Shown here piece by piece: positions 1 to 5,600 of a stretch of 8,009 bases of DNA. The stretch's first letter is position 1. Each line of letters starts with the position of its first letter. The DNA comes from Candidatus Bipolaricaulota bacterium. GTDB taxonomy: Bacteria > Bipolaricaulota > Bipolaricaulia > UBA7950 > UBA9294. The position numbers and the translations under genes were made by a program. The notes below the pieces were generated by a model that made no database searches, had not been told where the DNA came from, and was given only the letters and a program-made list of their open reading frames with translations. The stretch spans positions 1 to 8,009 of the forward strand of contig JAUWNS010000106.1 in the NCBI GenBank assembly GCA_030612485.1, read 5' to 3'.

Positions 1-1
1 G

Positions 2-736
2 CGGCCGGTCTACTGGACCCTGTTCATGGGCGACCGGTTGATGTGGACGCTAATCATCGCATCGACCACGATGCTGTTGACATGGCTCATCGCCATCCCA
101 CTGGGGATCTACTCCGCGACCCACCAGTACAAGCCGAGCGACCATACCCTTACTTTCTTCGGTTTCTTAGGGCTTTCCGTTCCCAACTTCTTCTTCGCGT
201 TGGTTGTGCTGTGGGTCCTTGTCGCGATCTTCAAGGTAGGGAACTACGGTTTGGGAGTTGGTGGATTGTTCGATAATCGCTTTATCGGGGCTCCCTGGTC
301 GCTAGCAAAGGTTGGGAACCTCCTGTGGCACATCTGGCCGGCGTGGCTGGTTATCGGCACCTCCGGGATGGCCGGGTTGCTGCGCTACATGCGCGGGAGC
401 CTCCTCGATACCCTGTCGCTCCAGTACGTCCAGACAGCGCGTGCCAAGGGGTTGAACGAAAGGGTCGTCATCTACAAGCACGCGGTCCGAAACGCGATCA
501 ATCCGCTGGTCAGCATGCTCGGGATGAGCCTTCCCGGCCTGGTCTCCGGTTCTCTGGTGACGGCGATCGTTCTTAACCTACCCACGGTTGGGCGGGCGTT
601 CTTTTCTGCCCTGCAGGGGCAGGATACGTACGTGATCATGGGCGGGCTCCTCTTCTTCAGCTTATTCTTGCTGGTGGGGAACCTGCTCGCGGACATCCTG
701 CTCGCCTGGGTCGATCCACGGATCCGCTACGGCTAA
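2..736 (+). CDS. ABC transporter permease, DppB/OppB type (5' partial)
   Basis: Inner-membrane permease of a peptide/nickel/oligosaccharide-type ABC importer; it would pair with the next gene to form the transmembrane channel. The frame is open to the window edge, and residues before the first visible Met (RPVYWTLF) fit the family pattern, so the true start lies upstream. Family members are about 310-330 aa; about 245 are seen here, so the first membrane segment and periplasmic loop are probably missing. Several hydrophobic segments are visible (for example nt 50-115, 165-240, 330-385, 515-575 and 625-710). The cytoplasmic EAA-type loop that contacts the ATPase is at nt 422-510 (QTARAKGL...HAVRNAINPLV). 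The C-terminus DPRIRYG is typical of the family. Substrate cannot be told from the sequence; peptide is the default guess. Confidence 0.9.
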   Translation, partial: RPVYWTLFMGDRLMWTLIIASTTMLLTWLIAIPLGIYSATHQYKPSDHTLTFFGFLGLSVPNFFFALVVLWVLVAIFKVGNYGLGVGGLFDNRFIGAPWSLAKVGNLLWHIWPAWLVIGTSGMAGLLRYMRGSLLDTLSLQYVQTARAKGLNERVVIYKHAVRNAINPLVSMLGMSLPGLVSGSLVTAIVLNLPTVGRAFFSALQGQDTYVIMGGLLFFSLFLLVGNLLADILLAWVDPRIRYG

Positions 737-742
737 GATTTT

Positions 743-748
743 AAGGAG
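743..748 (+). promoter_or_regulatory. Ribosome binding site of the second permease
   Basis: AAGGAG lies 11 nt before the ATG at 760, in the 23-bp gap after the first permease's stop. It supports that start and translation from a shared message. Confidence 0.75.
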
Positions 749-759
749 ATAAATAGACT

Positions 760-1908
760 ATGGCGTGGTTTCGCAAGAAGAAGGAATTAGAGAAAGAAGT
801 TAGAAAGCGCGAGCACGTAAGCCTCTCCCAGGGGCAGATGATCTGGCGAGCCTTTCGCAAGCACCGTTTGGGAAACATCGGTATGGCGATCGTGCTGGTC
901 TTAGTTGTGAGCGCGGTCTTTGCGGAGTTTGTCGCGCCATACGACTATAAGGACCAGTACAATTCCTACTCCTTCTCTCCTCCGTCTACGCTCCACTTTC
1001 GCAGTGATGATGGCTTCTCCTTGCGCCCGTTCGTCTACAAGACCACGCGGCAGTTCGACCAGGTGACCTATACACCGACCTTTGTCGAGGACACGAGCAC
1101 AAAGTACTACATCCGCCTCTTTGTTCGTGGGTCCGAGTACAAAATGCTTGGTCTATTTAAGACCGACATTCACCTCTTCGGAGCCCGTTCAGCGAATGGC
1201 GACGAAGCGATGATCTTCCTCCTTGGAGCGGATGGGTATGGACGCGATCTGTTCACCCGTACCATGATCGGTGGGAGGATCTCCCTCGCGGTCGGTCCGC
1301 TCGTCATCCTGATCATCTTCCCAATAGCGATCGTCCTGGGAGGGATCTCCGGATACTACGGCGGGGGGATCGACATGTTCCTCCAACGGTTTGGGGAGGT
1401 CTTCATGGCGATACCAGGGCTCCCGATCCTCCTGGTGATGGGGGCGGCCCTGTCGGGATTTGGATTCCCTGCCACCATTGTCTTTATGGGGATCATCGCG
1501 GCATTGGCCGTGGTCAGCTGGGCAGGGATGGCGCGGATAATCCGCGGGCAGGTCCTTGCTATCCGCCAGATGGACTTCGTTTCCGCCGCAAAGGCGGCCG
1601 GATCGAGTGATATACGGATCATCCTGCGTCACATCACCCCGAACATCACGAGTTACCTCATCGTTGCAGCAACGCTGACCATTCCGGGGATGATGCTCAC
1701 CGAGGCGGCGCTTTCCTTCCTTGGTTATGGCATTCACGAGCCGATGACGAGTTGGGGACAGCTGTTGAACGCGGCGACGAACATCTCGGGGATCGAGGAA
1801 CACCCGTGGCTCCTGATCCCAGGGGTCTTCATCGTCATCGCGGTCCTTGCGTTCAACTTCTTGGGAGACGCCCTGCGCGATGCGGTCGACCCGTTCACCA
1901 TCATCTAA
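760..1908 (+). CDS. ABC transporter permease, DppC/OppC type with large periplasmic insert
   Basis: Second inner-membrane permease of the importer, 382 aa. It has a charged cytoplasmic N-terminus (MAWFRKKKELEKEVRKRE), then the OppC N-terminal segment (WRAFRKHRLGNIG) and first membrane helix at about residues 36-57. Residues about 60-150 form a long polar, Tyr/Phe-rich stretch, presumably extracytoplasmic. The channel domain then opens with LGADGYGRDLFTR (155-167), matching the family motif LGTDxxGRDxxSR. Further hydrophobic segments are near 174-198, 215-233, 240-262, 298-322 and 348-372. The EAA-type ATPase-contact loop is at about 272-295 (FVSAAKAAGSSD...HITPN). The C-terminus (FLGDALRDAVDPF) is canonical. 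Common OppC/DppC proteins are about 300 aa; the extra length is the insert after helix 1, a form found in some bacterial lineages. Transported solute is not readable. Confidence 0.92.
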   Translation: MAWFRKKKELEKEVRKREHVSLSQGQMIWRAFRKHRLGNIGMAIVLVLVVSAVFAEFVAPYDYKDQYNSYSFSPPSTLHFRSDDGFSLRPFVYKTTRQFDQVTYTPTFVEDTSTKYYIRLFVRGSEYKMLGLFKTDIHLFGARSANGDEAMIFLLGADGYGRDLFTRTMIGGRISLAVGPLVILIIFPIAIVLGGISGYYGGGIDMFLQRFGEVFMAIPGLPILLVMGAALSGFGFPATIVFMGIIAALAVVSWAGMARIIRGQVLAIRQMDFVSAAKAAGSSDIRIILRHITPNITSYLIVAATLTIPGMMLTEAALSFLGYGIHEPMTSWGQLLNAATNISGIEEHPWLLIPGVFIVIAVLAFNFLGDALRDAVDPFTII

Positions 1909-1991
1909 AACGGATCTTTGTCGTTTCGAGTGGGTAATTAAAGAGAAAGGGTGTAGCGACAAGACTCTCGCAAAGGTACAGGATTATTTTA

Positions 1992-2153
1992 CCACGAAGG
2001 ACACGAAGAGCACGAAGCGCTTCAACTCGATGATCAGTTTGTCTTCTACCAGCAAGTCCACGTAATAGCCACAGTCCAGGTGTATGCCTTTGTACTCCAC
2101 TAGTTGCGGATGCTGCAGCTTGAACCGAATGCCATTCTTCGTGCCCTTCGTGG
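1992..2153 (-). repeat. Inverted-repeat-bounded cassette (CACGAAG-type ends)
   Basis: The left end (1992-2017) is three tandem 9-bp-type units: CCACGAAGG, ACACGAAGA, GCACGAAG. The right end (2137-2153) is the inverted counterpart and reads CCACGAAGGGCACGAAG on the - strand. Together they bound about 119 bp that include a piece of a GxxExxY-type gene. From memory, this repeat family is common in environmental bacterial genomes and is often found next to GxxExxY genes. Whether it moves as a unit is inference; no target-site duplication was identified. Confidence 0.55.
2018..2130 (-). pseudogene. GxxExxY-family protein remnant (PD-(D/E)XK-like)
   Basis: The - strand encodes KLQHPQLVEYKGIHLDCG followed by YYVDLLVEDKLIIELK. 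This matches the central part of the GxxExxY family (assigned in Pfam to a PD-(D/E)XK-like group), whose members usually run to about 120-135 aa. Visible are the VEYKG strand, the Asp of VDLLV and the ExK of IIELK, which correspond to the nuclease-like core. The N-terminal half, including the GxxExxY motif itself, and the C-terminal part are absent. Both ends run straight into CACGAAG repeats, which are translated as TTKGTK and FVLFVSFVVK in the same 67-codon frame (1984-2187). It is therefore a fragment and unlikely to be functional. Confidence 0.65.
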
Positions 2154-2249
2154 TGAATTCTCTTCGACCTCCGGTCTTGCTTCGCAACCGGCATTCGTCC
2201 CGTGCGAACCGAAATTAGAAGTCACTGCCCACTCGAGACGACAAGGAAC
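2126..2249. repeat. Direct repeat, copy 1
   Basis: The core 2126-2223 (98 bp) is nearly identical to 2419-2525. Differences seen are single substitutions (for example at 2131 and 2197) and the absence of one 9-bp CTTCGTG-type unit that copy 2 has. Similarity continues more weakly (CACTC, then GACAAGGAAC) to about 2249. The 5' part of the repeat is also the right end of the inverted-repeat cassette. Confidence 0.85.
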
Positions 2250-2286
2250 CGTTTTTCTCTCGCCCGTTCGTTGCACTCACTCAAGC

Positions 2287-2370
2287 CGCAAAGATCGCCA
2301 AGAGATGCCTTCGGTTCTGGTTCTTTTCCCTACGCAACGCTTTAATCTTTGCGTTCTTTGCGTCTTTGCG
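2287..2370. repeat. GCAAAGA-type short repeats in inverted arrangement
   Basis: CGCAAAGAT at 2287-2295 is the perfect reverse complement of ATCTTTGCG at 2345-2353, with 49 bp between. The right arm continues as tandem CTTTGCG units (2347-2370; TTCTTTGCG, TCTTTGCG). This is a second short-repeat family, distinct from CACGAAG, placed between the two copies of the long direct repeat. Confidence 0.6.
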
Positions 2371-2418
2371 AGAGGCACAAGCTTTTTTCTTGCTCTTTGT
2401 CGTTTGGGATTCGGTCAT

Positions 2419-2578
2419 CGAATTCCATTCTTCGTGTCCTTCGTGCTCTTCGTGGTGAATTCTCTTCGACCTCCGGTCTTGCTTCGCAACCGGCATCCGT
2501 CCCGTGCGAACCGAAATTAGAAGTCGCTACTCACTCCTGTCTGCCTCGCCGGCACAGGCAGGCGAAAGGACAAGGAAC
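2419..2578. repeat. Direct repeat, copy 2
   Basis: Second copy of the sequence at 2126-2249. Its core, 2419-2525 (107 bp), carries an extra 9-bp unit in the CACGAAG block (2430-2455 has three units on the - strand; copy 1 has two). After the core it contains an inserted segment of about 33 bp (2536-2568) before rejoining copy 1 at GACAAGGAAC (2569-2578). Confidence 0.85.
2539..2563. repeat. Hairpin inside copy-2-specific insertion
   Basis: GTCTGCCT (2539-2546) can pair with AGGCAGGC (2556-2563), giving an 8-bp stem with one G-T pair and a 9-nt loop. There is no T-tract after it, so it does not look like a terminator. It lies in the segment present in copy 2 but not in copy 1 of the direct repeat. 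Confidence 0.5.
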
Positions 2579-2597
2579 TTCTAAAACGCGCTTAAGT

Positions 2598-2639
2598 TTG
2601 CATCCCATCTAGAATTTCGGTAATCTTTACCGGTATATA
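2598..2639 (+). promoter_or_regulatory. Candidate gyrA promoter region
   Basis: TTGCAT (2598-2603) and TAATCT (2621-2626) are 17 bp apart, a poor but possible sigma-70-type pair. TATATA at 2634-2639 is an alternative -10 without a recognisable -35 partner. Most of the upstream region is repeat sequence, so the gyrA promoter is likely to lie here, in the last 80 bp or so, but the exact elements are uncertain. Confidence 0.25.
2618..2632. promoter_or_regulatory. Perfect dyad upstream of gyrA (possible operator)
   Basis: CGGTAA-TCT-TTACCG is a perfect 6-bp inverted repeat with a 3-nt centre, 34 bp before the gyrA start. It overlaps both candidate -10 regions or lies next to them. It is followed by an overlapping 8-bp palindrome TACCGGTA (2628-2635). 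Position and symmetry suggest a protein-binding site or a small RNA hairpin; no regulator is identifiable. Confidence 0.35.
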
Positions 2640-2666
2640 TCCCTGTTACGAGAGGCGGTTTTCGGT

Positions 2667-5600
2667 ATGGAGCGGATCGAGAGGACGTTCATCGAAGAGG
2701 AGATGGAGCAGTCCTACATCAACTATGCGATGAGCGTCATCCGTGGTAGGGCGATCCCTGACGTGCGCGATGGGCTGAAGCCCGTGCAGCGGCGGATCCT
2801 CTACGGCCTACGTGAACTTGGCCTGACCCCCTCCAAACCGCACAAGAAATCGGCGCGCATCGTCGGTGAGGTAATGGGAAAGTTCCATCCACACGGAGAT
2901 ACGGCTATCTACGATACGATGGTCAACATGGCACAACCATTCTCCTACCGCTATCCGCTAGTTGATGGACAGGGAAACTTCGGTTGTTTCACCGGAGAGA
3001 CCAAGATCAAGTTGCTCGATGGGACGGAGAAATCATTCGAGGAGTTGGCGAAGCTGCCGCCTGATGAGATCTTTTGTGTCTATTCCGTAGACCGAAGCGG
3101 GAGGATCGTCGTAGGTGAGGGAAGGGATGCTCGGATTACCCGACGCAATGCCTCGCTTATAGCACTTACGCTGGATAACGGTGAGACGGTCCGGTGTACA
3201 CCGGATCATCGATTCCTACTGCAGGATGGGACGTACAAACAGGCGCGGGATCTCACCGCTGATGACTCCCTGATGCCGGGTTATTTCGACACGGCCCCGA
3301 TCAAAGAGGGGTTAAATGATTACTTGCGGGTCAAGCAACCACTCACCGGGCAGTGGGAGTTTGTGCATCACTTAGCGGATGAATTCAATGCCCACAACGG
3401 TCACGTTGCCCGGTCGAAGGGCCCGTTCGTTCGACACCACAAGGATTTCAATCGGTGGAATAACTCACCGGATAACATAGAACGGATGAGTTTCTTAGCA
3501 CATTTGCACCTGCACGCGGCGCAGCTTACTGAACTCTGGGCAGACAAGGAGTTCAGAGCTAAGCAACGACAAGGGGTCCAACGCTATTACCAAGAGCATC
3601 CGGAGGCTTTGGAAGCCCGTCGCCAGCGTCTCGTGCGGCAGAATCGCAGTGAGGAGTTCCGTGCTCGCAACGGTCGCAGGATCGCTTGGGCTCTACGTGC
3701 CTATTACCGTGAGTATCCGGAGAGACGGAAGGAGATCTCCCAACGGATGAAGGCCCTCTGGGCCGATCCGGAGTATCGTCGGAGGATGTCCGAGGCGCTC
3801 ACGGGGATCGAGAAGTGCCCGCTCAGTCCAGAGCAAAAGGAGCGTGTTGCTCGAATCATCTCCGAGAAGAGTCGCCGTATGTGGGCAAATGACGAGATGA
3901 GAGAGAAAATCATCCGAGCGATTACGGAAGCACTCGCTTCCGAGGAGATTCGCAAGAAGATATCGGAGAGATCCAAGCGCTCCTGGGAGGACCCTCAGTA
4001 TCGGGCTAAGTTTCCCCGCGATCACTTCACCCGGATGGCACACGAACTATGGAAGAAGCCACAAGCTCGGGAACTCCATCGCCGTAAGATAGAGAGACAA
4101 TGGAGCGATGAAGAGTTTCGGCAAAGGCAACGTGCTGGAGTCCAGCGGAGCAACGCGCAACGGCTGGCTCAGAACCCAAAGATGATGGAGGAGTTAACCG
4201 AGCATGCGACCGCAGCCCTCCGTGCGAGATGGTCCGATCCCAGTTACAGACAACGGGTCATGCGCAGCAAGATCTTGTGTTACGTGAACCGGCTCCATGC
4301 GACCATTGAGGGAGAGCTTACTCCTGCGGTGTACGAGGAAAGGCGTAATGAGAATTGGGTTCCTAGCCTAAAGACCGCACTTCGCTACTTCACCAGCTTC
4401 GAGGAGATGGTGAAGGAAGCCCACACCTATAATCATCGCGTGGTTGCTAAACGAATGCTTGCAGAACAAGCCGACGTATATGACATCACCGTAGATGTGC
4501 ATCATAACTTCCTGCTCGCTGATGGCGTCTTTGTCCATAATTCAATCGACGGGGATTCATCAGCAGCGATGCGCTACACCGAGGCCAAGCTTTCACCGAT
4601 CGCCACCGAGTTTCTCGAAGAGCTAGGGGAGGGTACGGTCGATTGGACGCCGAACTTCGACGACTCCCTCCAGGAGCCGGTCGTCCTCCCAGCAAAGGTC
4701 CCAAACCTGTTGATGAACGGGGCATGGGGGATCTCTGTCGGGATGACGACCCAGATTCCGCCGCACAACCTGGGTGAACTCATCGATGGGATCATCGCGT
4801 TGATGGACGACCCGCACGTCTCGGCGAAGGGCCTCATGGCGCACATCCCTGGCCCGGACTTTCCTACCGGCGGCATTATCATGGGCCGGGACGGGATCGA
4901 GGAGATGTACCGCACCGGGCAGGGGAAGATGACCATGCGCGGGAAGGCCACGATCGAGGATGATCGGATCATAATCAGCGAGATTCCGTATCTGATAAAG
5001 AAATCGACCATTGTGGAGTCGATCGCCAATAAGGTCCATGCTGCCCAGATCGACGGGATCAGTGACCTGCGCGATGAGTCCGACCGCGAAGGGATGCGCA
5101 TCGTCGTCGAATTGAAGCGCTCGGCCAACCCGAACGTCGTACTGAACCAGCTCTTCAAGTACACCCCGCTCGAACGCACCTTCGCCGCGGTCTTCCTCGT
5201 TATTATCGATGGGAATCCGCGTACGCTCTCGCTTAAAGAAATCCTGAACTGTTTCATCGACTTCCGCCGTGAGGTGGTGCGTCGTCGGACCGAGCACCGG
5301 TTGGACGTTGCCCGCAAGCGGGCTCACATCCTTGACGGGTATCGCATCGCGCTCTCAAATATCGAGCGGGTGATCGAGATCATCCGGGCCGCGAAGGATA
5401 CTAAGACGGCGGCTGCTCACCTCAAGGAGGAGCTCGCCCTCACGGACGAACAGACCGATGCCATCCTGAAGATGCGTCTCTCTCAGTTGACCGCACTCGA
5501 ACAAGAGAAGATCGATGCTGAGTATGAGGAGAAATTGCGCGCGATCGTCGAGTACGAACGAATTCTCGGGAGCGAGATCCTGTTGGACGAGACTATCAAG

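Larger units (their letters stand above)
1909..2666. other. Repeat-rich intergenic island without an intact gene
   Basis: This 758-bp stretch separates the permease pair from gyrA. Open frames in it consist mostly of translated short repeats and show no conserved protein, except one nuclease-family fragment on the - strand (2018-2130). It is built from CACGAAG-type and GCAAAGA-type short repeats, two direct copies of a roughly 100-bp sequence and one hairpin-bearing insertion, each listed separately. The first 80 bp (1909-1990) show no convincing gene, RNA or strong terminator. Confidence 0.8.

Noticed and set aside
1908..1926. Possible terminator after the permease pair (AAACG ... CGTTT)
   Set aside because: The stem is only 5 bp and A/T-rich, with no following T-tract, so it is too weak to call.
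1189..1962. 257-codon - strand open frame opposite the OppC-like gene
   Set aside because: Its product is highly charged, low in complexity and mirrors the permease codons; the + strand gene is certain.
1989..2455. Possible CRISPR array from repeated CACGAAG units
   Set aside because: The units are 9 bp and directly adjacent, with no unique spacers of regular size and no cas genes in view.
2104..2520. 138-codon + strand open frame in the intergenic island
   Set aside because: It is mostly translated short repeats and the reverse of the GxxExxY fragment, and it shows no conserved protein pattern.
2985..4541. Insert in gyrA as a group I or II intron or a separate gene
   Set aside because: The reading frame is continuous through the insert and the boundaries carry protein-splicing residues (Cys1 and His-Asn-Ser), so an intein explains it.
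4574..5317. Long - strand open frames opposite gyrA
   Set aside because: Two overlapping reverse frames in the same place, both explained by codon composition of gyrA; neither has recognisable domains.
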